Assembly: GCA_017452785.1 (NCBI GenBank)
Contig: JAFTLT010000017.1
Coordinates: forward strand, 1-64,000
From: Clostridia bacterium
GTDB taxonomy: Bacteria; Bacillota; Clostridia; Oscillospirales; Acutalibacteraceae
Direction of reading: 5' to 3'
Length of the DNA stretch: 64,000 bases
How positions within the stretch are numbered: the first letter of the stretch is position 1; each line of letters opens with the position of its first letter. This document shows positions 24,514 through 33,623 of the stretch, piece after piece. The notes under the pieces are model-generated. The model ran no database searches and was not told the origin of the DNA. It worked only from the letters and a program-made list of their open reading frames with translations. Both the position numbers and the translations under genes were made by a program.

Positions 24514-26895
24514 ATGAAAAAGGTTGAAAAAGTAATAAGCATATTTGCAATAGTTTTAATGTTGTTATCATTTGTGCCAAATTCGATAGCAGTTAACGAG
24601 AATTATACATATAGTGATGAGGACGAGTTTGTTTTAGATGATATTCCCGATGAAAATCAAATAGATGCTTTTGGCACGATTTCATATGAACCTATACAAA
24701 CTCCGCAGTATGCTCCGGATATGAGCGATATTGTTTTTGAAGAGGATATGGATGGCGGCATATCGACATTTGCTGTTAAGGTTCCGGGAGAAACGATTGA
24801 TCAAACGGCAACACTTAATCCGTTATCCGGAACTAATTGTGAAAACGATACCGGAAACTATGTAAACGACACAATTGCTTCCTCAAGAGGCTTCGAAAAT
24901 ATTTTGTCAATGACAAGAGATGCGTTTATGACTGTACTGGCAAATAATGGTTTTGAAGCAAAAACAAAGGGCTATTTAAATGCGGTTCTTCAAGGTGGTT
25001 GTACCGACGGAACAAATATGTATTATGCATATTTGGTGTATGATGGTAGTGGAGATGAAAAGATACAGCTTGGTGTATGCATAGTAACAGGGCATTTTGT
25101 AATAACAAAAGTTGAGGCAACAGATGAAAATGGGGAAACGATAAAAATAAAGCAGAGTGAATTCATAGTTGATAACTATAGATTTGGAAATGATAAGGTT
25201 AATCCTGAACTTAAAGAATTAAACCATATGAACGGTATGACATACAACAGTTTAGAAAATACAATAGTTTTTTCTTGCAGGTCTACAAAACGCAGTGAAC
25301 CTCTTTGTGTCATAAACGCCAATTATTTTACTCAAGACGGAGTAGAATTAAAAATGGATTTTTATGATGTAAGCTGTCGTTTTTCAAGTATTGCCTATAA
25401 TGAAACTTTAAACAGGTATATTGTAAATGTAGCAGGACAGGTTTATTATTTCTGTATTTTAGATAGTAACTTTAATATCGTTGGTGTTATCAAAAACGAA
25501 ACCTATGGTGACACTGTAAATATAGGCACTGTCGATAATGGTTCTGATGATGAGGTGAAAAATGTATCACTCGCTGGCTTAACTTGTGATGACAATTACA
25601 TTTATGCCGCTTATTACCTTCAAGGAATTTCTGACTTTAAAGAACCTGTTCAAAATGTTGTTGCCATATTGGATTGGAGCGGCAACATGGTAAAGGAAAT
25701 TAATTTAAGTATAGACAGAACAGCTGCTTTGAGTAACCAAATTACTTACGAGATTGAAAACATAAGTATTATGGGTAAAAAAATACTTTTAGGCTTTAAT
25801 TGTCTTTATAAGAAAACTTCTGAAACAAAGAGATTAGTGCGTTCATATCATTACGATCTCTCAAATGAATTTTTTAATATTCAATATTGTGAGGATGAGG
25901 ATGTTGATAAGCATCTTGAGGCTACAACAAAAAAAACAAGCAATGTGTTGGAGGGAACATCAACAAGAACTTTAATAAATACCTTTAAAAAACCAGGCTA
26001 TAAATTTGTTGGCTGGAATCTTTATTCACCTGCAAGTAAGCGTTGGTTTTGTGAACTTAAAAGTGGCGGATCTAGAGGTTGGTGTTCACAAGCTTTCTTA
26101 GAGGATAATGATGATTATGTAAAAGTTGTTTACGGAAATGGTCAAAGAGTTTCGGAAACTGTTTCTAAAAACGGAACGGTTCTTTTCTGTGCTGTTTGGG
26201 AAGAAAGCAAAAATGAATATAGAATTTCGTTTGATTCAAATGGTGGTAGCGGAACGATAGAACCTACTAAAGGTTCTACAATTTCCGGTTTTACAATGCC
26301 GGCAAACAGTTTTACAAAATCAGCAAACGGAACAGTTTTTCAGGGTTGGATGGTTTATGATGTTCAGCAGGCAAAATGGCTTTTCTATAATGTAGAAGGT
26401 AGTGATGTTCGTTGGGCTAAAGATGGTGAAGCCAGCACTGGTTACCAGAAAAAAATATATTCACCGGGGGAAACTTTTAACATAACTGTAGATGAGGGAA
26501 CAGATCTTGTCTTGTTTGCGGTGTGGAATGAATTTATCATATATTATGATTCAAATGGCGCTAAAATAACTGCTAACAATATTAAAGCTCCGTCTATTGC
26601 CGTTACAAATGGCAACAATACCATCAGAACGTTCTCTTCAAGTGATATTTATACGAGTGCAACTTCTGCCAACTTTTTAGGTTACAATCAGCACAGAATT
26701 GAAATAGATAAGTGGAGATATGCTTCTCCGAGTGGTTCGGATGTTCGGTGGTTGTATCCTAAGGTTAAAGAAGAATCCTATCCTACTTATGATTTATATT
26801 TGTTTGAAGGATCTACGGTATCGCAGACTTGTCCTTCGGGAAGATCGGTAGTCTTTATTGCCGTATGGGATAAAGAACTGTCTGGCGAAGTATAA
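24514..26895 (+). CDS. Secreted surface protein with InlB-like repeats
   Basis: A 793-aa exported protein. The signal peptide covers residues 1-26. Residues of about 90-460 form a beta-rich domain I do not recognise, rich in short strands such as ITYEIENISIMGK. From about residue 480 there are three InlB/Listeria-Bacteroides-type units marked by GYKFVGW, FDSNGGSGTIEP and YYDSNGAKI, each ending with FxAVW. No LPxTG or dockerin is visible. The gene is more AT rich than its neighbours, as is the next one; the pair may be a transferred or fast-evolving surface module. A TTGACA lies at 24425-24430. Confidence 0.75.
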   Translation: MKKVEKVISIFAIVLMLLSFVPNSIAVNENYTYSDEDEFVLDDIPDENQIDAFGTISYEPIQTPQYAPDMSDIVFEEDMDGGISTFAVKVPGETIDQTATLNPLSGTNCENDTGNYVNDTIASSRGFENILSMTRDAFMTVLANNGFEAKTKGYLNAVLQGGCTDGTNMYYAYLVYDGSGDEKIQLGVCIVTGHFVITKVEATDENGETIKIKQSEFIVDNYRFGNDKVNPELKELNHMNGMTYNSLENTIVFSCRSTKRSEPLCVINANYFTQDGVELKMDFYDVSCRFSSIAYNETLNRYIVNVAGQVYYFCILDSNFNIVGVIKNETYGDTVNIGTVDNGSDDEVKNVSLAGLTCDDNYIYAAYYLQGISDFKEPVQNVVAILDWSGNMVKEINLSIDRTAALSNQITYEIENISIMGKKILLGFNCLYKKTSETKRLVRSYHYDLSNEFFNIQYCEDEDVDKHLEATTKKTSNVLEGTSTRTLINTFKKPGYKFVGWNLYSPASKRWFCELKSGGSRGWCSQAFLEDNDDYVKVVYGNGQRVSETVSKNGTVLFCAVWEESKNEYRISFDSNGGSGTIEPTKGSTISGFTMPANSFTKSANGTVFQGWMVYDVQQAKWLFYNVEGSDVRWAKDGEASTGYQKKIYSPGETFNITVDEGTDLVLFAVWNEFIIYYDSNGAKITANNIKAPSIAVTNGNNTIRTFSSSDIYTSATSANFLGYNQHRIEIDKWRYASPSGSDVRWLYPKVKEESYPTYDLYLFEGSTVSQTCPSGRSVVFIAVWDKELSGEV

Positions 26896-26970
26896 CAAAT
26901 GCTTAGAAATAATTTCATGTAGATTTCACATAAAGGGAATATTATGTAATAAATAAAGGAGGCAAAATCA

Positions 26971-28386
26971 ATGAAAAAATTAATTAAAACACTAACCTTA
27001 ACATTTGTGTTGTTTCTTTGCTTTATATTATCTGCAAGTGCTGAAAATGAAAGTGAAAAGGTAACATATCAAATTATACCCGAAACAGGCATAATGATTG
27101 TCAGCGGCGAGGGTAGAGTCGGAAAACTTCTTACAGGCTTTTGTGAAAAACTTAATTACGATGGCTATTATGGTGAAGATATATACGATGAGGATTATTC
27201 AAGTTTATATGAAATAAAAACAATAATTATTGAAGAAGGTATAACACAAATAGGTCACTGTGCATTTTTAGGGAAACTTGAAGATGTGGAGCTTTTAAAA
27301 AATCTTGAAACAGTTGTATTGCCCGAAAGTCTCGTAGAAATAGAGGACTACGCATTTTATAATTGTGAGAAGCTGACGAAAATTTATCTGCCGTCAGAAT
27401 TGAAAAAGATAGGTAGTTATGCTCTTTCCGGAACTAACATAAAGCAAATTCATATTCCTGACAGTGTTGAAACTATCGGATATGGTGCTTTTGCAAATAC
27501 AAAAATTAAAAACCTTACAGTGCCGGAAACCGTAACGGAAATTAGAGAAATTTGCAATGGTTGCGATAACCTTAAAACGCTCTCTTTCACAAATGCAACC
27601 TGCTTAGTCAGGGGATGTGATAATCTGACAAAAATCTCTTATTCTGCACCGTTGACAAAGGTTGAAATAATAGCTGAAAACTGTCCGGCTTTGCAAGAAG
27701 TAGTTTTTGACGGTGCAAGTAGTGACAAAAAAATTAAAATTGCCGCAGCAGATATTGATAAATTCTTGCCCGGATGTCCCGAAGCAACATTATATCTCAA
27801 TGAAAATATAATTGATGAGCTCGAAGAAAAAAATATCAGTTATGCAGTGATTACCGAAGCTGTGTCAAAACTCAGTAATGTTAAGAATCTTAGGTTCAAG
27901 CAGAATAACACGAGAATACTTTCTTGGTCTCCCGTAAGCGGTGCAGGTTATTATCAGGTATATGAGCAGAGTGGTGGTGTATGGACTCGCATATACAGTG
28001 GTGCTAAAACAAGCATTGCAATTGAAAAATCAGGCAAATACAGAGTGAGAGCCGTAAATTATGACGGTGAAAAACGTGTTTACAGCAAATATACAACTAT
28101 TAATGTTACTGTTGTAGGATATGCTGATTTATACGAAACAAAGGCCGACGGTAACAAAGCTGTGCTTCAATGGAGTAAGGCCGAAAATGCAACCGGCTAT
28201 CAGATATACTATTCGAATACTGACAGCAAGTCCGGATTCAAAAAACTTACAAATACAAGTTCAACTAAATACACTGTAACAAATTTAAAGGATAAGCCTT
28301 ATTACTTTAAGGTAAGAGCATACTATAAGGCAAAAGACGGAACATATCAGTACAGTACTTTCTCATATGTGAGAAAAGTTAAATGA
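26971..28386 (+). CDS. Secreted leucine-rich repeat protein with fibronectin-like domains
   Basis: A 471-aa exported protein: signal peptide 1-24 (LSASAE), then BspA/TpLRR-type leucine-rich repeats (LRR_5) over about 70-290, recognisable from VVLPESLVEIEDYAFYNC, IYLPSELKKIGSYAL and IHIPDSVETIGYGAF. Two fibronectin type III-like domains follow (LRFKQNNTRILSWSPVSGAGYYQVY, ADLYETKADG then AVLQWSKAENATGYQIYY). Such proteins mediate adhesion or protein binding in gut Clostridia. It lies 75 bp after the InlB-type gene and is likely in the same unit. AT-rich codon use. Confidence 0.82.
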   Translation: MKKLIKTLTLTFVLFLCFILSASAENESEKVTYQIIPETGIMIVSGEGRVGKLLTGFCEKLNYDGYYGEDIYDEDYSSLYEIKTIIIEEGITQIGHCAFLGKLEDVELLKNLETVVLPESLVEIEDYAFYNCEKLTKIYLPSELKKIGSYALSGTNIKQIHIPDSVETIGYGAFANTKIKNLTVPETVTEIREICNGCDNLKTLSFTNATCLVRGCDNLTKISYSAPLTKVEIIAENCPALQEVVFDGASSDKKIKIAAADIDKFLPGCPEATLYLNENIIDELEEKNISYAVITEAVSKLSNVKNLRFKQNNTRILSWSPVSGAGYYQVYEQSGGVWTRIYSGAKTSIAIEKSGKYRVRAVNYDGEKRVYSKYTTINVTVVGYADLYETKADGNKAVLQWSKAENATGYQIYYSNTDSKSGFKKLTNTSSTKYTVTNLKDKPYYFKVRAYYKAKDGTYQYSTFSYVRKVK

Positions 28387-28441
28387 TAACTGAACCGAGT
28401 TTTCAAATTCTATATAGGGACTGGTGATGTCTCTCTCATTC

Positions 28442-28464
28442 GGCGGGCTTCGGCTCGCCTTTTT
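28442..28464 (+). terminator. Terminator of the surface-protein pair
   Basis: GGCGGGC-TTCG-GCTCGCC (one GU pair) followed by TTTTTG, from 28442. Confidence 0.85.
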
Positions 28465-28492
28465 GTTTTGCCCCGACGCGTACAAAATATAT

Positions 28493-28521
28493 TTGATTTT
28501 TTTTATCTTATATAGTATAAT
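28493..28521 (+). promoter_or_regulatory. Promoter of obgE
   Basis: TTGATT (28493-28498), 17-nt spacer, TATAAT (28516-28521). Confidence 0.7.
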
Positions 28522-28563
28522 AAATTGATTATGCCAAACTATGTGTAAAAAGGAGGCTTTTTA

Positions 28564-29835
28564 ATGTTTATAGATAAAGCCGTGATTAAAATTAAAGCAG
28601 GTGACGGCGGCAACGGTGCAGTTGCTTTTCACCGTGAAAAATATGTTGCTTCGGGCGGTCCCGACGGCGGTGACGGCGGCAAGGGCGGAGATATTGTCTT
28701 TGTGGTTGACGATAACCTGTCAACTCTTGCAGACTTCAAGTATAAAAGAAAATATAAAGCACCAAACGGCATGGACGGACAGGGTGGCAGACGAAACGGC
28801 AAAAAAGGCGAAGACCTTGTTATCCGTGTGCCCAGAGGCACTGTTATAAAAGAAAAGGAAAGCGGCACCCTTATGGCCGATATGTCAGACGATGACTCCT
28901 TTATTGCTGCAAAAGGCGGCAGAGGCGGCTGGGGCAACAGCCACTTTGCAACCCCAACAAGACAGACTCCCCGTTTTGCTAAAAGCGGCAACCCCGGTGA
29001 AGAATGGGAAGTAGTGCTTGAATTAAAGCTCCTTGCCGATGTGGGACTCTTAGGCTTCCCCAATGTAGGAAAGAGCAGCTTTATTTCCGTTGTCAGTCAG
29101 GCAAAGCCCATTATTGCCGACTATCATTTCACAACAATCACCCCCGTTTTAGGTGTTGTTTCCATGGGTGAGGGCACATCATTTGTTATTGCCGATATTC
29201 CCGGTCTCATTGAGGGCGCAAGTGAGGGCGTAGGTCTCGGACATGCCTTTCTTCGCCATGTTGACCGCTGCAGAATGCTCGTTCACATTGTTGACGTTGC
29301 AGGCAGTGAGGGCAGAGACCCCATAGAGGATTTTGAGAAAATTAACCTTGAGCTTGAGCGCTTCAACCCTGAGCTTGCCGAAAGACCGCAGATAGTTGTG
29401 GCAAACAAAATTGACCTTGCCACAGATGAACAGAGAGAGCGTTTCAGAGCTTATATTGAAGAGCAGGGATATAAATATTTTGAAATGTGCGCACCTATAG
29501 TTGAGGGCACAAAAGAGGTTATTGATGCTGTGGCTGCTATGCTCAGTACCCTGCCGCCTGTGAGAAGATATGAGAGTGAGGAAATTCCTCTTGAAACACT
29601 GCTGAGTAAGCAGAATACAGGCTTTGAAATTACAGTTGAAGACGATGTTTATATTGTTGAGGCTCCCTGGCTTATCAAGATTATCTGCCGCACAGACCTT
29701 GACGACTATGAATCCCTGCAATATTTCCAGAGAGTTCTCATTTCAAGCGGAATTATTGATGCACTTCGTGAAAAGGGAATTCAGGAAGGCGATATTGTCA
29801 GCGTTTATGATTATGAATTTGAATTTGTGAATTAA
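28564..29835 (+). CDS. obgE: GTPase Obg/CgtA
   Basis: A 423-aa ribosome-associated GTPase needed for 50S assembly and linked to sporulation and stress. The glycine-rich Obg domain spans 1-157 (AGDGGNGAVAFHREKY, KGGRGGWGN). The G domain has the P-loop GFPNVGKSS, switch TTITPVLG, DIPGLIEGA and NKID. A C-terminal OCT domain is present (about 345-423). In many Firmicutes obgE follows rplU-rpmA, but here it is separate, with its own promoter and an AAGGAGG ribosome site. Confidence 0.97.
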   Translation: MFIDKAVIKIKAGDGGNGAVAFHREKYVASGGPDGGDGGKGGDIVFVVDDNLSTLADFKYKRKYKAPNGMDGQGGRRNGKKGEDLVIRVPRGTVIKEKESGTLMADMSDDDSFIAAKGGRGGWGNSHFATPTRQTPRFAKSGNPGEEWEVVLELKLLADVGLLGFPNVGKSSFISVVSQAKPIIADYHFTTITPVLGVVSMGEGTSFVIADIPGLIEGASEGVGLGHAFLRHVDRCRMLVHIVDVAGSEGRDPIEDFEKINLELERFNPELAERPQIVVANKIDLATDEQRERFRAYIEEQGYKYFEMCAPIVEGTKEVIDAVAAMLSTLPPVRRYESEEIPLETLLSKQNTGFEITVEDDVYIVEAPWLIKIICRTDLDDYESLQYFQRVLISSGIIDALREKGIQEGDIVSVYDYEFEFVN

Positions 29836-29843
29836 AAAAACAT

Positions 29844-29990
29844 CAGCGTGTTTTTGGTTACTTTTTTGGTGCTAGCAAAAAGTAACGCCTGCCCGGCGAG
29901 GGCAAAAGAAATAAATTGACCTTACGGTCATGAATTGGCTTCGCCATGAATTGAAGCTGTCGCTTCATGAATTGCACCTGCTGTGCATGC
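29844..29990 (+). repeat. Composite hairpin repeat, copy B
   Basis: Same design as 17981-18142: a GTTACTTTTTTGG / CAAAAAGTAAC stem, GCCCGGCGAGGGC, then GACC/GGTC, TGGC/GCCA, GAAGC/GCTTC and GCA/TGC stem-loops separated by ATGAATT. The order of the last two units is swapped relative to copy A. Confidence 0.8.
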
Positions 29991-30002
29991 AAAGGAATGT
30001 AT

Positions 30003-30395
30003 ATGGAAAGATTTATAAACACAGAATGTAATGTAAAAATGCTCAGCCCACTTAATCTTGCTTTTGTGGGTGACACGGTTTTTGACCTGTTTGTCAGAGA
30101 GACTTTAGTCTGTGAGGCAAACAGACCTGTCAACAAGCTCCATAAAGAGGCAACCAAAATGGTTAAGGCTCAGGCTCAGGCTCAGGCGGCACAGAAAATT
30201 TTGCCGCTTCTGACAGAAGAGGAGCTTAGTGTATTTAAACGTGGCAGAAATGCCCATACTAACCACAAAGCAAAAAATGCAAGTGAGGGAGACTATCACT
30301 ACGCAACGGCTGTGGAAGCACTTTTCGGATATTTATATCTCAAAGGTGAAATTGACCGTCTGCGTGAGCTGTTTTCGGTGATGACAGCTGAGTAA
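30003..30395 (+). CDS. mrnC: Mini-ribonuclease III
   Basis: A 130-aa RNase III catalytic domain without a double-stranded RNA-binding domain, as in Mini-III, which matures 23S rRNA in Firmicutes. The catalytic motifs NLAFVGDTVFDLFVRE and ASEGDYHYATAVEALFGYLYL are intact. I placed the start at 30003 behind AAGGAA; an ATG two codons upstream at 29997 overlaps that site. The composite repeat ends directly before it. A yitT gene follows 27 bp later. Confidence 0.9.
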   Translation: MERFINTECNVKMLSPLNLAFVGDTVFDLFVRETLVCEANRPVNKLHKEATKMVKAQAQAQAAQKILPLLTEEELSVFKRGRNAHTNHKAKNASEGDYHYATAVEALFGYLYLKGEIDRLRELFSVMTAE

Positions 30396-30422
30396 CCCTT
30401 CACCTTGTAGGTGGTTATGTGA

Positions 30423-31265
30423 TTGAAAATTAAACGAACACTGTGGGATATATTTTTATGGATGATAGGCAGCGCTGTTTTCAGTGTTTCTGTCAATATG
30501 TTTTCAGCACCCAATAACATTGTGCAGGGCGGTCTGACAGGCATAGCCACGGTGATAAATTATCTTGTGCCGTCTTTACCTATAGGCACAGCTATATTTA
30601 TAATGAACATCCCATTGTTTCTGCTTGCGTGGAAATATCTCAAAGGCGGATTTCTTGTCAGGACAGTCTGCGCCACAGCAGTGTTCACAGCATTTATTGA
30701 TTTAGGCTCTTTTGTTATTATGCCGTATAAAGGGGACACACTTTTAGGATGCATCTTCTGCGGTGTGCTCTCAGGCATAGGTCTTGCTCTTGTGTTTATG
30801 ACAGGTGCAACCACAGGGGGCACGGATATAATTGCAATGCTGCTGAGAAAGAAAAATCCGAGATTTTCAATGGGCAGAGTGATTTTATTTATTGATTTTG
30901 CTATTGTACTGCTCAGCTTTGCGGTTTACGGCGAAATTGAAAGCATAATGTATGCTATCATTGTTATATTTTTATCCTCAAAGGTGATTGATACCGTTCT
31001 TTACGGCAGTGACCACTCTAAAATAGTGTTTATTATCACAGAGCAGGGCGAGGATATAATTTCTGCCATATTCCGTGAAATTGGCAGAGGCGCAACGGTG
31101 CTGCCTGTCAAAGGCGGCTACACTCAAAAAGAAAAAGAACTTATTTTATGTGCTGCAAAGAAAATGCAGATAAGAAATATATTGCGGCTTATATCCCAAA
31201 AAGACCCGAAGGCATTCACTGTTGTATGTGATGCCGGTGAGGTTCTGGGGGAAGGGTTCAGGTAA
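30423..31265 (+). CDS. YitT-family membrane protein
   Basis: A 280-aa protein with five or six N-terminal membrane segments (DUF161) and a C-terminal soluble DUF2179 domain (about residues 200-280: VFIITEQGEDIISAIF...RGATVLPVKGGYT). The segment SVNMFSAPNNIVQGGLTGIATVI is the YitT hallmark. The transported substrate is not established. The start is TTG at 30423 with AGGTGG eight bases upstream. Confidence 0.9.
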   Translation: MKIKRTLWDIFLWMIGSAVFSVSVNMFSAPNNIVQGGLTGIATVINYLVPSLPIGTAIFIMNIPLFLLAWKYLKGGFLVRTVCATAVFTAFIDLGSFVIMPYKGDTLLGCIFCGVLSGIGLALVFMTGATTGGTDIIAMLLRKKNPRFSMGRVILFIDFAIVLLSFAVYGEIESIMYAIIVIFLSSKVIDTVLYGSDHSKIVFIITEQGEDIISAIFREIGRGATVLPVKGGYTQKEKELILCAAKKMQIRNILRLISQKDPKAFTVVCDAGEVLGEGFR

Positions 31266-31285
31266 AACGCCGGAGGGCGTTTTAT

Positions 31286-31441
31286 AATTAGTAATTAGCA
31301 ATTAGCAATGTCGGGTCGCTTCGCTCCTGCTTTACAATCGACGGCACTTGCATGTTATGAGTTTTACCTGTGCGGGCAGAAAGTTTAAGGTTAATAGGCA
31401 ATGTCCACGCGACCGCAATTGCTAATTGCTAATTACTAATT
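31286..31441. repeat. MITE-like foldback repeat
   Basis: A 156-bp non-coding element bounded by perfect 24-bp inverted repeats (31286-31309 and 31418-31441) built of the word AATTAGC/TAATTAG, with an inner GGTCGC/GCGACC pair. No ORF. It separates yitT from yhaM; nothing else is seen in this gap. Confidence 0.75.
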
Positions 31442-31467
31442 GCTAATTTAAGAAAAGGATGATGTAT

Positions 31468-32418
31468 ATGGCAAACACAACAGACGGCTTTTGGCTTGTG
31501 AAAACAGCAGACAAAAAGGCTAATGTTAAAGGAGCTGCCTATCTTGATATGGTTTTATGCAGCAAGACAGGCGAGATAAACGGCAAGCTCTGGGATTACA
31601 GTGAGCTCACTCACGGTATATATGCACCGGGTGACCTTGTAAAGATCAGAGGCAGTGTCACTCAGTTTAACGGAAACGATCAGCTGAGAGTTGAAAAGAT
31701 AAGACACGTAAATGACAATGATGGTGTGAGTGTAACAGACTTTGTTCCCACGGCAGAGTACAGCGGTGAAATGATGCTCGGTCAGGTGATGAATATTATC
31801 GCCTCGGTTAAGGATGAGGATTTAAAGCAGCTTACATACGCCCTTGTTAAAGACAGAGAAAAGGAGCTTCTTTTCTGGCCTGCAGCATTTAAACTGCACC
31901 ACGCTATAAGAGGCGGACTTCTTTATCACACCTTGTCAATCATAAGACTTGCCGAGGGTGTGTGCAAAATTTATCCCAGTGTGGATAAGGATCTGCTCAT
32001 GTGCGGAATTATTGTTCACGACCTTTGCAAGATTGATGAGTTTCAGATAAGCCCTGCAGGTCTTGCAGCGGGCTACAGCGTAAAGGGTGAGCTCATAGGT
32101 CATCTTGTTATGGGCGCAGTTAAAATTGAAATGAAGGCAAAGGAGCTTGGCATAAACGAGGATAAGGCAATGCTGCTGCAGCATATGGTTATTTCACACC
32201 ATGGCGAGCCTGATTTCGGTGCAGCAGTCAGACCTATGTTCCTTGAAGCTGAGATTTTAAGTCAGCTCGACACTCTTGATGCCACAATTTATGAAATAAC
32301 AAGCGCAGTGGGTGATGTCAAGACAGGGGAATTCACGCCCAGACAGTGGGCTCTTGACAACAGAAAGCTCTATAACCATGGCAGAAAAGAGGTTGCCCCC
32401 AAGGCAGAATTAGAGTAA
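31468..32418 (+). CDS. yhaM: 3'-5' exoribonuclease YhaM family
   Basis: A 316-aa protein with an N-terminal OB-fold (AAYLDMVLCSKTGEINGKLWD, VKIRGSVTQFNG) and a C-terminal HD domain (LHHAIRGGLLYHTLSI, GIIVHDLCKIDEF, HHGEPDFG). This is the layout of YhaM/CbfA exonucleases, which trim RNA and DNA 3' ends. Length matches the family (about 314 aa). Of three in-frame ATGs I chose 31468, eight bases after AAGGA. Confidence 0.92.
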   Translation: MANTTDGFWLVKTADKKANVKGAAYLDMVLCSKTGEINGKLWDYSELTHGIYAPGDLVKIRGSVTQFNGNDQLRVEKIRHVNDNDGVSVTDFVPTAEYSGEMMLGQVMNIIASVKDEDLKQLTYALVKDREKELLFWPAAFKLHHAIRGGLLYHTLSIIRLAEGVCKIYPSVDKDLLMCGIIVHDLCKIDEFQISPAGLAAGYSVKGELIGHLVMGAVKIEMKAKELGINEDKAMLLQHMVISHHGEPDFGAAVRPMFLEAEILSQLDTLDATIYEITSAVGDVKTGEFTPRQWALDNRKLYNHGRKEVAPKAELE

Positions 32419-32569
32419 AATATATATTCTGAATTGTGTTATTCGGTAAAAATTCCCTATTATAAATAGTAATTTTAAGTAAAAAAGTAGAAATTAGGCA
32501 AATAGTGTTGATTTTTTTATCAAAAAATGTGATAATGTATCATAAGTAATTATGTCAAGGAGGGTTCTA

Positions 32570-33118
32570 ATGAGAGTTATCACGGGTTCTGCACGAGGCA
32601 GAAAGCTTATCACCCTTGAGGGTGAGGACGTAAGACCTACCACAGACATAGTTAAAGAAGCGCTTTTCAGTATCATTCAGTTTGAAATTGAAGGCAGAAA
32701 GGTTCTTGATCTTTTCGGCGGCAGCGGTCAGCTTGCAATAGAAGCTCTTTCAAGAGGGGCAGACAGTGCAGTTATCGTTGACATGTCAAAAAAGAGTATA
32801 GATGTTATCAAGCAAAATCTGGAGCACACCGGCTTTTCAAAAAAGGCTGTGGTTGTCTGCAGTGATGCACTTTCCTTTCTGGCAAGACGAATTGAAAAAT
32901 ATGACATTGCTTTTCTCGACCCGCCTTATTCAGTGGGAATAATTGAAAAAGCACTGGAAAAGACGACAGAAGTTATGAATGAAGGCGGCGTGATAATCTG
33001 CGAGGCTCCCTTTAAGGATGAGCTTCCCGATTTGGCAGGCACTTTCAGACTTCAGAAAAAGTACAGATACGGCAAAACAGGACTGTTCCTTTACAGAAGG
33101 GACACTCAGGAGGACTGA
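32570..33118 (+). CDS. rsmD: 16S rRNA (guanine966-N2)-methyltransferase
   Basis: A 182-aa Rossmann methyltransferase. MRVITGSARGRKL, VRPTTDIVKEALFSII, LDLFGGSGQLAIEALSRGA (SAM site) and the catalytic AFLDPPY are typical of RsmD. It ends three bases before coaD, the usual pairing in Firmicutes. The ATG follows AAGGAGGG. Confidence 0.95.
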   Translation: MRVITGSARGRKLITLEGEDVRPTTDIVKEALFSIIQFEIEGRKVLDLFGGSGQLAIEALSRGADSAVIVDMSKKSIDVIKQNLEHTGFSKKAVVVCSDALSFLARRIEKYDIAFLDPPYSVGIIEKALEKTTEVMNEGGVIICEAPFKDELPDLAGTFRLQKKYRYGKTGLFLYRRDTQED

Positions 33119-33121
33119 GTT

Positions 33122-33616
33122 ATGAAACAGAGAATTGCCATTTATCCCGGTAGCTTTGACCCTATAACTATAGGTCACCTGGATATAATTAAGAGAAGCG
33201 CAAAGCTTTTTGATAAGGTTATTGTGGTTGTTATGTCTAACTACCGCAAGGCAGGCTCCCATGCTTTCAGCGTTGAGGAAAGAGTTGAGCTTGTTAAAAA
33301 GTGCACCGAGGGTCTCGATAATGTGGAAACAGATTCCTATATGGGTCTGCTTGCCGACTATGCAAGACAGCAGGGTGCAGTTGCAATCGTCAAGGGTCTG
33401 AGAGCTGTTTCAGACTTTGAGGATGAATTTCAGCAGGCACTTATCAACAAAAAACTCAATGGTGAAATCGAAACGGTATTCATGGCTGCAAGCAGCGAGA
33501 ATATGTTTTTGAGCTCAAGCGTGATAAAACAGGTTTGTATGCTCGGCGGTGATGTAACACCTTTTATCCCAAAGGAAGTATCAGAAGAAATTATTGATAA
33601 ATTAATGAAAGGATGA
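33122..33616 (+). CDS. coaD: Phosphopantetheine adenylyltransferase
   Basis: A 164-aa nucleotidyltransferase making dephospho-CoA from 4'-phosphopantetheine and ATP. The motifs YPGSFDPITIGHLDII (with the TxGH nucleotide site) and MAASSENMFLSSSVIKQ are present; length is standard. It is translationally close to rsmD (stop and start three bases apart). Confidence 0.97.
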   Translation: MKQRIAIYPGSFDPITIGHLDIIKRSAKLFDKVIVVVMSNYRKAGSHAFSVEERVELVKKCTEGLDNVETDSYMGLLADYARQQGAVAIVKGLRAVSDFEDEFQQALINKKLNGEIETVFMAASSENMFLSSSVIKQVCMLGGDVTPFIPKEVSEEIIDKLMKG

Positions 33617-33623
33617 CAAAGAT

